DNA of 64,000 nt from the NCBI GenBank assembly GCA_003054665.1, contig QAYY01000011.1, positions 470,654-534,653 on the forward strand. Direction: 5' to 3'. Position numbers and translations under genes: made by a program. Of this stretch, positions 36,514 to 45,554 are shown one piece after another. The notes beneath the pieces were generated by a model, which ran no database searches, had not been told where the DNA came from, and was given only the letters and a program-made list of their open reading frames with translations. How positions within the stretch are numbered: the first letter of the stretch is position 1; every line of letters begins with the position of its first letter. The DNA comes from Opitutaceae bacterium EW11. Lineage in GTDB: Bacteria; Verrucomicrobiota; Verrucomicrobiia; Opitutales; Opitutaceae.

Positions 36514-36605
36514 GCGGACGTACAGGCAGGTCTCCCCGCGCCGAAACATGCACCGCTGCCCGGTGAAAGAGCCCTCAATTTGCGCGAGCGATTGAAATCA
36601 ACAGT

Positions 36606-37319
36606 GTGAAAACGATGCCCATGGGTGACGGGACAAATCTGGACACATCAGGTACGGTGCGAATCTTCCTTGCCGACGATCATACGCTGGTCCGGCAAGG
36701 ATTGATGCGCCTGCTGCAGGAGGAACCGGGTTTCGAGGTCGTGGGAGAAGCCTCGGACGGCCGTGAAGTGGTGGAATCGGTGCAGACCGTGCGACCCGAC
36801 GTCGTGGTCGTGGATATATCCATGCCCGGCCAGAACGGGATTCGCGTGGCGCAACAGCTTCGGCAGACAGTGCCTACGGCTGCGATTCTCGGACTCACCG
36901 TGCATGAGGAAAAAGGATACCTCCGCGAGTTCTTTGAGGCCGGTGCGGCGGGCTATCTGCTGAAACGCTCCGCGGCGGAAGACCTCGTGCGGGCCGTGCG
37001 CACCGTCGCGGCGGGTGGCTTCTACGTCGACCCGCATCTGCCGGCCAAGCTGATCAGCGCTTTCGTGCACGGGCGGGAGGATGTTCCCGGAAGCTACAGC
37101 GATCTCAGCGAGCGCGAGACCGAAGTCCTCCGCTTGATCGCGCTCGGCCACAGCAACAAGGAGGTCGCGGCGCAACTCGACGTGAGCGTGAAGACGGTGG
37201 AAACCTACAAGGCGCGAGCGATGGAGAAGCTTCAGCTCCGGAGCCGGGTCGACATCATCGCGGTCGCGGCGGAGCGCGGCTGGCTGCCGGTCCGCCCGTC
37301 ATCCCAGACGATGCTGTGA
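36606..37319 (+). CDS. NarL/LuxR-family response regulator
   Basis: The 237-residue protein has a receiver (phosphoacceptor Asp70 in VVVDISMPG, Lys in YLLKRS) and a LuxR-type helix-turn-helix (LSERETEVLRLIALGHSNKEVAAQL, then SVKTVETYKARAMEKL). It binds DNA as a dimer after phosphorylation. Start codon options are a GTG at 36606 or ATGs at 36615 and 36621. The partner is presumably the HisKA_3 protein upstream, but that protein lacks a normal ATPase domain, so another kinase may supply the phosphate. Confidence 0.95.
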   Translation: MKTMPMGDGTNLDTSGTVRIFLADDHTLVRQGLMRLLQEEPGFEVVGEASDGREVVESVQTVRPDVVVVDISMPGQNGIRVAQQLRQTVPTAAILGLTVHEEKGYLREFFEAGAAGYLLKRSAAEDLVRAVRTVAAGGFYVDPHLPAKLISAFVHGREDVPGSYSDLSERETEVLRLIALGHSNKEVAAQLDVSVKTVETYKARAMEKLQLRSRVDIIAVAAERGWLPVRPSSQTML

Positions 37320-37330
37320 AGCCGGAGCGC

Positions 37331-37350
37331 CCCGCCTGCAACCGGGCGGG
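37331..37350. terminator. Hairpin between convergent regulator genes
   Basis: CCCGCC and GGCGGG can pair across an 8-base loop between the stops of two convergent genes (37319 and 37356). No U-tract is present, so this is a tentative two-way terminator. Confidence 0.35.
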
Positions 37351-37355
37351 CGGCG

Positions 37356-37859
37356 TCAATCCCCAGAGTGAAGCTCGTGTCGAGCGGCGTGAAAACCCAG
37401 CCAGCCCGAGGTCGCGGGTTCCTCTGGCCAGGGCGCCTCGTGGGACGTGAGCAGTGCGGCGGCTTTTGCCCGGTTCATCGGCTTGATGATGTAGCCGTTG
37501 GCGCCGAAGGCCCGCGCCGCAGCAATGTCCGCGACGTGTGACGAACTGGATACGACGACCGTGCGAAGGCCGGCGAGCCGTGGATTCCGGCGTATCCAGC
37601 AGACGAGCTGAAGTCCGCTCACTCCGGGTAGTTTGAGGTCCGTCAGGACCAGGCTGGGCATCGGGAAAACGTCTCGGTTTTCGAAAGGCCCCTGGCCCGA
37701 GAGGTACGCGATCGCCTGTTCGGCCGAGGGCGTGACGAAGAGTGGGTGGGGTGAGGAAGCCAGCTTGAACGCTCGCCGGAGGAAAAACACATGATCATCG
37801 TCGTCTTCGACGTAGAGAATGGGGTCGGTCGGGGTAGGCACTCTTTCGAGTAGATCCAT
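37356..37859 (-). CDS. Single-domain response regulator (Rcp1-like)
   Basis: The 167-residue protein is a receiver with the YVEDDDDHVFFLRRAF start typical of Rcp1-type regulators, phosphoacceptor Asp74 in LTDLKLPGV, Ser/Ser in VVVSSSS and Lys in YIIKP. A short C-terminal tail (about 140-167) has no known domain. It has no neighbouring kinase. An upstream in-frame extension lacks receiver sequence, so I start at the ATG at 37859. Confidence 0.9.
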   Translation of the reverse strand: MDLLERVPTPTDPILYVEDDDDHVFFLRRAFKLASSPHPLFVTPSAEQAIAYLSGQGPFENRDVFPMPSLVLTDLKLPGVSGLQLVCWIRRNPRLAGLRTVVVSSSSHVADIAAARAFGANGYIIKPMNRAKAAALLTSHEAPWPEEPATSGWLGFHAARHELHSGD

Positions 37860-38073
37860 GGCGGGTGATCGGGTGTGGCGCCGACGGCAGAGATTGGCCG
37901 CCGCCCGCTCCGACGCCGAAGGTTGGTAAACGTTGCGCGACTGTCTTCTTGCTCGGCGCCTTCCGCCAGTCTGCCACTGCGTATTCCGTGTCAGGAGCTT
38001 CGGCGCCGAATTTCGGCTGTGTCGGGCAGTGGGGAGCCGCAACCGGTCGAGCGCGGCGTGAAACGCGACGACG

Positions 38074-40326
38074 CTACTGATTGAGTGCAGGCGTCGAAAC
38101 GACCTTGGAGCCTTTGTCTTCAGGTGCCCGACAGAGCAGCGTGTAGACGGAATTCCATTCCGGTCTGCCTTCGACCGAGACATGCAGGGTGAAGCGCCCG
38201 CCTGCCGATTCGGGCAAGAGTGCGCGGGCCACCGGACCGGCGATATTGTTGTTCGCCGGAGCCTCCGGGAAGCTCCACCTCAACAATTCGATTCGGCCGC
38301 TCTGCGTTTCGAGCCAGGCATGCACGAGGCCGGCGGCGATGCCGGCGTCGGCGTCCGCGGCCCGATCGTTGAGGAGCCAGAGCTCGGCGCAGAAGAGTTC
38401 GCCGGCGGTCCAGGCGAACTTTTCCAGCCGTGCACTGGCCAGAACCGGCCGGCACGCCGCGGCAACGGCGAAGTAGGCGGGCTTCGGCTCGTTCGGGTAG
38501 GCGATGATGCTGCAGTTCGCCGCGCACGGCCAGGGATCGGCGAGGCACCAGTTCATCGCCAGCGAGCAGTGCGGTTTCTGCCGCCGGGCCTCCTCGTAGA
38601 CGCACTTCAGCCCCTCCGCCTGCAACAGCTGCCCTCGCTCGATCAGCTCCTCGAGGTGAGCGGAGCTTCCGAAGTAACGTTCGATCACGGGCAGATCCAG
38701 CCACGTGTCGGGCGTCCAGGAATTGAACGCTGCGTGGGTTTCCCAGGCCGTTCCCGGGCGAGGCGGCCAGAGCTCCGCTTCCGGTAGGACCGATCGCAGG
38801 ACGTGGATCGGACTGGGACCCGGCACGCCGAACTCCGCGTAGGCGGTGGCGCGGACGTTCGCCATCAGCCGAAACACGTCTTCGCCCGTATCCGGATTGA
38901 GGAAACGGTAATAGCCGTGGCCCATGCCCTCGAGCGGCGAGGTGGCGAGGAAGGGCGTCGCAGGATCGAGTTCGAGGCAGATGGCGTTGAGCGCGCGCAG
39001 GGGCAGCGCCTGGTCGTTCATTCCGCTCCAGGAATTGAAGAGCTCGTTGCCGCCGCACCAGACCGCGACGCACGGATGGCGTCGGAGACCCAGGACGATC
39101 GCGCGAGCCTCCGGCACGAGCACCGACAGGTAGTCGGGGGAATCCGGATACAGATTGCAGGCGAGGGGAAACTCCTGCCAGACGAGCACGCCCTGCCGGT
39201 CGCACTCCCCGTAGAAGGCGTCGTGCGCCGGGCCGCCGCCGCCCCAGACGCGGAGCAGGTCGAGATTGGCGCCGAGCGCGCGCTCGATCAGTTCCGTGTA
39301 GCGGGCGGAGCCGATGCTCCCGGAGAACACTTCCGGCGGCACCCAGTTGGAGCCTTTCACGAAGATTCGGCGGCCGTTGATCTCGAACTGGATCGGCGCC
39401 GTGCTCCGCGATTTCGGAAAACCGGAGGGCTCTTTCCAGGAGCCTTCGTTCATCAACAGACGCACCCGGCGGAACCCCACCTGCCCTTCACGCCGGTCCT
39501 GTTCCGAGCCGTCGTCGGCGAGGAGGGAGAGCGTCCACGAATAAAGCGCGGGCGTGCCGTGGTGCCGCGGCCACCAGAGTGCGACGTTTTCCAACGTGCC
39601 CAGCGGGACGTCCGCGGTGTCGGCAGTCAGGACGGATTCCCAAACGCCCGCCTCCCGGCCCTGCGGTCCGAGCAGGCTGAGTCTGACTCGCCGGCCGGCC
39701 AGCTTCGCTCCGGAAACGAGACAACGCAGCCGGGCGGATCGGAGGTCGGCCGAGAGTTCGTAACGAAGCTCGGCGGCGTCCAGGCGACGTTCGGCACGTT
39801 TTTCGAGGCGGGCCGCTCTCCACATCCCGCTCGGGATCAGCCGAGGCTGAAAATCCCAGCCGTAGTTGACCGCCGGCTTGAAGACGTCCGAAGCCTGAGT
39901 GCGGTCGGGAGGGAAACCCGCGCGGCGCGGCACCGGTGCGATTTCGATACGAAGCTCGTTCTGCGCGGCCAGGTGCGGCGTGAGGTCCAGGTCGATCGGG
40001 CTGTACGGACCGACGTGCCGGGCGAGACGGACACCGTTGACGGCCAGCATTGCCTCGTAATCGATGCCGTCGGAGTGAAAGAAAAGCTGGGTTCCATCCG
40101 GAAGCTCCGGCCGCGAAAACCGCGCGCGGTAGACAAACGAGGAAGATTCGAGGGACGCCCAGAGCGTCACGTTCTTGCCGACGCGGAAATCGGGCAGGCC
40201 TTCCGCCGTGCCCACGTCCTGCTGCGCGCAGCCGGGGACATTGGCCGGGTGCCAGGAAGCGGGTTCTTGCTGGCCGGGGCGTAGGTGTCCGATTTCCCAA
40301 TACAGCCGGAGGGGGGCGCTGCTCAT
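38074..40326 (-). CDS. Glycoside hydrolase family 2, beta-mannosidase-like
   Basis: The 750-residue protein has the GH2 order: jelly-roll sugar-binding domain (about 1-185), Ig-like domain (about 190-290), TIM barrel (about 300-590) and a C-terminal beta domain. Acid/base Glu428 is in CGGNELF and nucleophile Glu498 in AYAEFG, in the beta-mannosidase/exo-glucosaminidase arrangement. 'LLRVWGGGGPAHDAFYGECDRQGVLVWQEF' matches the family's substrate-groove loop. No signal peptide is seen, so it is probably cytoplasmic and acts on imported oligosaccharides. Substrate (beta-mannoside or glucosaminide) is not decided by sequence. Confidence 0.92.
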   Translation of the reverse strand: MSSAPLRLYWEIGHLRPGQQEPASWHPANVPGCAQQDVGTAEGLPDFRVGKNVTLWASLESSSFVYRARFSRPELPDGTQLFFHSDGIDYEAMLAVNGVRLARHVGPYSPIDLDLTPHLAAQNELRIEIAPVPRRAGFPPDRTQASDVFKPAVNYGWDFQPRLIPSGMWRAARLEKRAERRLDAAELRYELSADLRSARLRCLVSGAKLAGRRVRLSLLGPQGREAGVWESVLTADTADVPLGTLENVALWWPRHHGTPALYSWTLSLLADDGSEQDRREGQVGFRRVRLLMNEGSWKEPSGFPKSRSTAPIQFEINGRRIFVKGSNWVPPEVFSGSIGSARYTELIERALGANLDLLRVWGGGGPAHDAFYGECDRQGVLVWQEFPLACNLYPDSPDYLSVLVPEARAIVLGLRRHPCVAVWCGGNELFNSWSGMNDQALPLRALNAICLELDPATPFLATSPLEGMGHGYYRFLNPDTGEDVFRLMANVRATAYAEFGVPGPSPIHVLRSVLPEAELWPPRPGTAWETHAAFNSWTPDTWLDLPVIERYFGSSAHLEELIERGQLLQAEGLKCVYEEARRQKPHCSLAMNWCLADPWPCAANCSIIAYPNEPKPAYFAVAAACRPVLASARLEKFAWTAGELFCAELWLLNDRAADADAGIAAGLVHAWLETQSGRIELLRWSFPEAPANNNIAGPVARALLPESAGGRFTLHVSVEGRPEWNSVYTLLCRAPEDKGSKVVSTPALNQ

Positions 40327-40416
40327 CCCCCAGGGCTAACAACCGCCGGGCGGAGCGCAACCCGCGGGGCGGCTCTTCCATGAGATCTCGCCGGACGGCG
40401 AAAACGAAGGCGCCGT

Positions 40417-42045
40417 TCAGTCCTCCCAGTCCGGGCGGAACCGGTTCTGCTGTGCGGCCCAGGCTTCGAGAAAAGCGCACGTCTCGGAGCTGAGGTTTTG
40501 CGACGCGATCAGCTGGCGGGCCTTCGTCGAATCCTTGCGGTACGTGCGCTCGAAGATGTCCATGGTTGCGGTGAGGCGAGACGACGAGGTCGCGATCAAC
40601 TGCAAGGCTTCGCCTGCGATATCGAGATCCCCATGCGCGGCCCAGTGCCGGGCGGCGGCCTCGAGCGCTCCGTCGCGGGCCTCTCCTCTCGGCAACCGTG
40701 CGATCCATTCCGCCGCGGCAGCGTCGTCTTGGGACAGGTACGCCCGCGCCACCTGCTCCGCCCAATCCGACTTCGCGCGTTCGGGGTTGCGCGTTACCCA
40801 GTCGGCGGCCTCCACGGGCGAGTTCTCGCTCATGCTGCGGAGCGTCGAGGCGACAAGTCGATCGGCCTTTTTGTCCGACGGCAGCTTGGCCAGTTCGGTG
40901 AGACGTTCGGCTGCGGGAAGATCTTCGATGCGCAGGCGGTTTCGCACGCCGGCGGAGATCGGGTCCGTCTGATTGGCTAGCCAAGCTGTTGCGCCCTTGC
41001 GATCGGAACGCATCCAGGTGCGCACGGCTTGCTCCATGGTGTCGAGCTGCGTGGCGACGGAGGAGAGCCGTCGGATGGCGGAGAGCGCGGCTTCGGGATC
41101 CGTCTCGCAATGGTAGATGGCCCAATCGGCGATGCTGCGGTTCCTCGCCTTTTCGGACATGAGACTCAGCAGGTCCTCGGGAGGCTCGGACCCTGGATCA
41201 ACGCCCTGCCAGTAAGCGGCGTCGAAGTCCTTGGTCGTAGCGCCGAGTTGTCGGCCGACGGCCGCGAGCTCCTTCGGGCGGTTCCGATAGACGTAGTCCA
41301 ACATCGCGGCCAACGCATTCGCCGCCCAGGGCTGGCCGTGCTGGTTGGCCGTCCACCTCATCGCGCTTTCGAGATCCTTGCCGGCAAGCACCCGCACGAC
41401 GCTGTCGACCGAGTAGGTCTTCGCCCCTTTGCCGAGCGATCCGAACAACTCGATCACCAGATCGGGATGGCCTTTCTCCAGCGCGTTCAGCGTCCTGGCG
41501 GCGACGTATTCGTTCACCGCATCGCCCGCCAACTGGAGTAATTTCGCCGCCTGAACCGGGTCCGCATCCGTCAAACCCTGCAATAACCGCTGCGTGAGAA
41601 TGTCGCCGTCGGGCTTGGCGGCGTGAGCGCGTATCCATGCCAGAGCGGCGACGGGGTCCGCTTTTGCCATGCGCTCGAGCGGGATGAGGAGCGCCCCGAG
41701 CCGATCCGGGAAGCGGGGAGCGTCGGAAACGAACCCGAGGGCCGCATAGGGATCGGCGTCGGCCCAGGCCTTAAGAATCTCGTCGATCTCCTGCCGCCGG
41801 AGGGCGGGGGGCTTGCCGGCAAGGCTGTCCTTCAGTCGTTGTATCCGCGCTTCGAAGCCTGTGACCGTTGTCGCAGCTGCGGAGGTGGGCGGCGTTTCAT
41901 GGGGGGCGCGCGCTGCCGTTGCGGAGTTGGCAGGCGGAGTGGCCGGGGCGGTCGGGCGCGAATCGAGGTGCTTCGGGTGGAGGCAGGTCACCAGCAGGGC
42001 GATGCCGGCGCAGACGCCGGCTCCAATCCATCGGGGTGTAGTCAT
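40417..42045 (-). CDS. Membrane-anchored helical repeat protein
   Basis: The 542-residue protein has an N-terminal hydrophobic anchor (about 8-25), a Pro/Ala linker and then a run of roughly 35-residue helical repeats. The repeats show the motif 'W....DP.AAL.W' (AWADADPYAALGFV, MAKADPVAALAWI, LTDADPVQAAKLL, ETDPEAALSAI, SDRKGATAWLANQ, AAAEWIARLPRGEARDGALEAAARHWA). This alpha-solenoid type is widespread in Verrucomicrobiota and Planctomycetota. It likely forms a scaffold in the periplasm. Function unknown. Confidence 0.75.
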   Translation of the reverse strand: MTTPRWIGAGVCAGIALLVTCLHPKHLDSRPTAPATPPANSATAARAPHETPPTSAAATTVTGFEARIQRLKDSLAGKPPALRRQEIDEILKAWADADPYAALGFVSDAPRFPDRLGALLIPLERMAKADPVAALAWIRAHAAKPDGDILTQRLLQGLTDADPVQAAKLLQLAGDAVNEYVAARTLNALEKGHPDLVIELFGSLGKGAKTYSVDSVVRVLAGKDLESAMRWTANQHGQPWAANALAAMLDYVYRNRPKELAAVGRQLGATTKDFDAAYWQGVDPGSEPPEDLLSLMSEKARNRSIADWAIYHCETDPEAALSAIRRLSSVATQLDTMEQAVRTWMRSDRKGATAWLANQTDPISAGVRNRLRIEDLPAAERLTELAKLPSDKKADRLVASTLRSMSENSPVEAADWVTRNPERAKSDWAEQVARAYLSQDDAAAAEWIARLPRGEARDGALEAAARHWAAHGDLDIAGEALQLIATSSSRLTATMDIFERTYRKDSTKARQLIASQNLSSETCAFLEAWAAQQNRFRPDWED

Positions 42046-42333
42046 GGGAGGGGCTCCTGGTTCAGCCGGCCGCTTTCCTGGTCCTCATCTCCGGCGGTGC
42101 GGCGGCGGTTTGCTAATAAAACGTGGAGAGTCCCGTATTATTATCATCCCGCGAAGATTATCGTCCCGAAGAACACTCCCGCCCCCATGAGTATTCAGAG
42201 GTCAACGACACGAAAGCCGTGTCCATCCAGGTTTGCAGGCTTCCGCATCTCCCGCCTCTGAAGCCGTCCGGCCCCGGTTCCCCACCCGGCGGTCTGTTCC
42301 CTTCCTGATTCGCACCGCCGTATTCCGCACCCC

Positions 42334-44742
42334 ATGCCCACCTCCCTGAAGTACGCTCTGCGTCAGCTCGGGCGCTCGCCCGGCTTTGCCTTGGTTTCCC
42401 TTGCGATGCTGGCGCTCGGCATCGGCATGAGCACGTCGACGTTCAGCATCGCCAACCTCCTTCTTCTCCGGAGCATGCCGTTTCCGGATGGCGAACGACT
42501 GGTGCGCATCTTCCGGACGGACGGAGGCTCGTCCTTTCTTCTGCACTCTCCGGGCACGTTCATGGACCTGCGGGAGCAGTCGGCGTCGCTCGAAAAGATC
42601 GCCGCGTTCAACCTGCATCCGGAGAACGTCTCCGAGACCGGGCAGACCCCGGAGCTGGTCGCCGGCTTCAACGCCACCGCCGATTTTTTCAACGCCCTCG
42701 GAGTGCAGCCGATGTTGGGCCGGGGCTTCGCTCCCGACGAGGATCAGCCGGGGAAGGGGACGAGCGTCATCCTCACGCACAGCTTCTGGATGAGGAAGTA
42801 CGGCGGCGATGCGGGCGTGCTGGGACGCACGCTGCGTATCGGTACGGACAACTACACCGTGATCGGCGTGATGCCGCCGGTGTTCGAGACGGCGCCGATC
42901 TGGGCGAACACCGGCTGGATCACGCCGATGACGCTCTGGCCGAATTTCCGCACGGAACGCGGGAGCAAGTGGTTCGACCTCGTCGCGCGGCTGAAGCCCG
43001 GCGTGCCCCTTCGGCAGGCTCAGAGCGAGCTGGACCTGATCGCCGCGCGTCTGGATCAGGCCTTTCCCAAGGAGAACGGGAACGACCGGTTTCGAGTGGT
43101 GGATCTGTATTCGTCGAGTTTCAACGCCGACAGCCGGAGGATCATCTGGCTCGTCACCGGACTGGCGGTGCTCGTGCTGGCGATCGCCTGCGCGAACCTC
43201 GCCAGCGTCCAGGTCGCGAGAGCGTTTGCCCGCACTCACCAGTATTCGATCTGTGCCGCGCTGGGAGCGAGCCGCTGGCAGCTGATAAGGCCGCTGCTGA
43301 CGGAGAGCCTGATCCTTTCGCTGGCGGGCGGGATGCTGGGATTGCTCGTCGCGTTTTGGAGCAATCGTCTGGTGGCGTTCATTTCCGGAGGGACGGCCAC
43401 GAATGCCGCGCCGCTCGACGGCTCCGTGCTGTTGTTCGCCGGCCTCATGTCGCTTCTGACCGGTCTGACGTTCGGTCTCGCGCCGGCCTGGCTGATCGGC
43501 CGCGCGTCGACGGCGGACGCCTTGAAACGATCCTCCGTGCGGACCGCGGGCGGCGGGCACACGCGCGTGAAGTTCGCGCTGATCGTCGGCCAAGTCGCGC
43601 TCGCCCTCGTGCTGGTGAGCGCTGCGGCGTCGTTTGGACTGGCGGTCAAGCGGACCATCGTGCGCGAACTGGGCTGGAGACACGACGGGCTTTTTTATGG
43701 CACGCTAAGCCTGCCGTACGCCCATTATCCCAACGACGAAGCGAAACTCGCCTATCGTCGGAAACTGCGGGAACGGCTGAGCCAGCTGCCGGGAGTCGGT
43801 CAATCGCTGCTCGCGACCGACATCCCGATGTATGCGTATTTCAACCACGCGGGCATCGTCGCCGAGGGTTCGACGCCCGTCGCAGCGGGGCAGGAGCCGA
43901 TCGCGCTCCTGAATTCGGTCGATCCGGGATATTTCGGGCTCCTGCGCATTCCGCTCAAGGAGGGCCGCGATTTCCCGGCCGACCTGAAGGCCGGCGAACC
44001 GCGGTTGGTCGTGATCAATGAGGCCGCCGCGCGACAGCTCTGGCCGAACCAGTCGGCCGTCGGCAAACGTCTGCGTTTCGCCGGCGAGGACGCCAGGGCC
44101 GAGGTGATCGGCGTCGTCGGCGACGTGCGCATGGCGGCGAACATCGGCAATCCCGGTTCGCGTCTTCAGGTGTACCGCTCGCTCGAGCAGTACGCGCTGC
44201 CCTACCTTCAGGTGGTGGCCCGGACGGAGATGTCGGGCGAAGCGCTTGCCCCCATGTTCCGGAAAGCGATCGCGGAGTTGGATCGCGACATGGTCGTCTA
44301 CGAGGCGGGCTCCATCCGAAACAACGTCGAGACGGTCTTGGCGCGGGGCAATCGGACCCTGATCGTGATTCTCAGCTCGTTTGCCGTCATCGGATTTCTG
44401 ATCGCACTGATCGGCCTCTACGCAGTGATCGCACAGCTGACCCATCAACGCGGGCGCGAACTCGGCATTCGTCTGGCGCTCGGCGCGACGACTCGAGGCG
44501 TGGTGTGGCTGGTCCTGAACCAAGGCGCGCGGCTGCTCGCAATCGGCGCCGTGCTGGGCTTGGCGGGCGCTTTCTGGGTGAACGCGATCTACCGGCAAGC
44601 GATGCCCGAGCTGGCGCTGCCGAGCCTGGGACTCCAGGCGACGATCGCTGCGCTGCTGATCGCGAGCGGGGTGAGTGCTTGTTTCATCCCCGCCCGCCGC
44701 GCCTCGAAGATCGATCCCGCCGTCGCGCTTCGCGAAGAGTAG
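42334..44742 (+). CDS. Orphan ADOP-type FtsX/MacB permease
   Basis: The 802-residue permease begins with the ADOP signature (LKYALRQLGRSPGFALVSLAMLALGIG) and a MacB-type periplasmic domain (about 45-270). Two FtsX membrane modules follow (about 270-400 and 670-795), each with a four-helix pattern and the 'LGASRWQLIRPLLTESL' / 'RELGIRLALGATTRGVVW' cytoplasmic loops. No ATPase gene lies beside it, as in many duplicated orphan permeases. The role may be in envelope remodelling or efflux. The substrate is unknown. Confidence 0.92.
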   Translation: MPTSLKYALRQLGRSPGFALVSLAMLALGIGMSTSTFSIANLLLLRSMPFPDGERLVRIFRTDGGSSFLLHSPGTFMDLREQSASLEKIAAFNLHPENVSETGQTPELVAGFNATADFFNALGVQPMLGRGFAPDEDQPGKGTSVILTHSFWMRKYGGDAGVLGRTLRIGTDNYTVIGVMPPVFETAPIWANTGWITPMTLWPNFRTERGSKWFDLVARLKPGVPLRQAQSELDLIAARLDQAFPKENGNDRFRVVDLYSSSFNADSRRIIWLVTGLAVLVLAIACANLASVQVARAFARTHQYSICAALGASRWQLIRPLLTESLILSLAGGMLGLLVAFWSNRLVAFISGGTATNAAPLDGSVLLFAGLMSLLTGLTFGLAPAWLIGRASTADALKRSSVRTAGGGHTRVKFALIVGQVALALVLVSAAASFGLAVKRTIVRELGWRHDGLFYGTLSLPYAHYPNDEAKLAYRRKLRERLSQLPGVGQSLLATDIPMYAYFNHAGIVAEGSTPVAAGQEPIALLNSVDPGYFGLLRIPLKEGRDFPADLKAGEPRLVVINEAAARQLWPNQSAVGKRLRFAGEDARAEVIGVVGDVRMAANIGNPGSRLQVYRSLEQYALPYLQVVARTEMSGEALAPMFRKAIAELDRDMVVYEAGSIRNNVETVLARGNRTLIVILSSFAVIGFLIALIGLYAVIAQLTHQRGRELGIRLALGATTRGVVWLVLNQGARLLAIGAVLGLAGAFWVNAIYRQAMPELALPSLGLQATIAALLIASGVSACFIPARRASKIDPAVALREE

Positions 44743-44779
44743 GCCGCGGGCGATTGGCGGATGGCGCCGGAGATCGAAT

Positions 44780-44838
44780 GGGAGCGCGGGCCTCTGGCCC
44801 GCCATCTAGAAGGATGCGGGCGGGACGCCCGCGCTCCC
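44780..44838. repeat. REPIN-like palindromic element
   Basis: An outer 8-bp stem (GGGAGCGC at 44780-44787 with GCGCTCCC at 44831-44838) encloses two hairpins: GCGGGCC-TCT-GGCCCGC (44786-44802) and GCGGGC-GGGAC-GCCCGC (44816-44832). This two-hairpin layout is that of REPIN/BIME elements. It lies between the permease and the hydrolase genes. It could also work as a terminator. Confidence 0.6.
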
Positions 44839-44966
44839 GGTGGATCGCATCGAGAAAGCATCCCACCGGCACCTGATTCCGATGCCGAGGCGCGGACAGC
44901 GTTGCGCCCCGCTTGCCGAGTCTCGGCGCTTTCCTTTGCGCGGAGGCAGCGGCTATCGTTGCGGGC

Positions 44967-45548
44967 GTGAACGTGGTCCTCGTGCACGGTTTTCTGAATC
45001 GCGGCAGCATCCTTCGCCGGCTCGCAGATCACCTTCGCGCGGAGGGTCACGTTTGTTTCGTGCCTTCGCTGAAACCGTGCGACGCGCGGTGCGGGTTGCC
45101 CAAGCTCGCGGAGGAACTCGATCGCTACATCCGTGCTTCGGTCCCCGACGGCACACGCTTCGCGCTCGTGGGGTTCAGCATGGGGGCGCTGATCTGCCGA
45201 TATTATCTCCAGGAGATGGCCGGCGTCGGCCGGGTGAACGCTTTCTTTTCCATTGCGGGCCCGCATACCGGCACGCTCTCGGCGTTTCTGTATCCGGGAA
45301 TTGGAGTGCGTCAGATGCGCCCGGGCAGCGCCTTTCTGAGGCAGCTGGAACTCGGCACTGATCGGTTGGCGGGACTGCCGCTGGTCTGTTACTGGACGCC
45401 GTTCGATCTGATGATCCGGCCGGTCAGCAGCACGCGATGGCCGCGGGCGGAACACGTGCGAATCCTGACGCCGCTGCACTCGCTGCTCGTTTTCTCCCCG
45501 ACGCTGCTCCGCGACGTGGCTCGGCGGATCGCAGCGCTGTCGTCGTAA
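44967..45548 (+). CDS. Alpha/beta hydrolase (lipase-like)
   Basis: The product of about 193 residues starts at a GTG and opens with the oxyanion strand VNVVLVHGF. The nucleophile elbow is GFSMGA, and a late His is expected in 'LTPLHSLL'; an acidic residue lies near 'PFDLM'. The sequence resembles small triacylglycerol lipase/esterase-like proteins (PGAP1-like family). No signal peptide is visible. A TTG 54 bp upstream is an alternative start. The substrate is unknown. Confidence 0.8.
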   Translation: MNVVLVHGFLNRGSILRRLADHLRAEGHVCFVPSLKPCDARCGLPKLAEELDRYIRASVPDGTRFALVGFSMGALICRYYLQEMAGVGRVNAFFSIAGPHTGTLSAFLYPGIGVRQMRPGSAFLRQLELGTDRLAGLPLVCYWTPFDLMIRPVSSTRWPRAEHVRILTPLHSLLVFSPTLLRDVARRIAALSS

Positions 45549-45554
45549 CGACGT

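Noticed and set aside
44780-44838. The GC-rich palindrome as a plain terminator of the permease gene
   Set aside because: It has two hairpins inside an outer stem and no U-tract, so a REPIN-like repeat explains it better.
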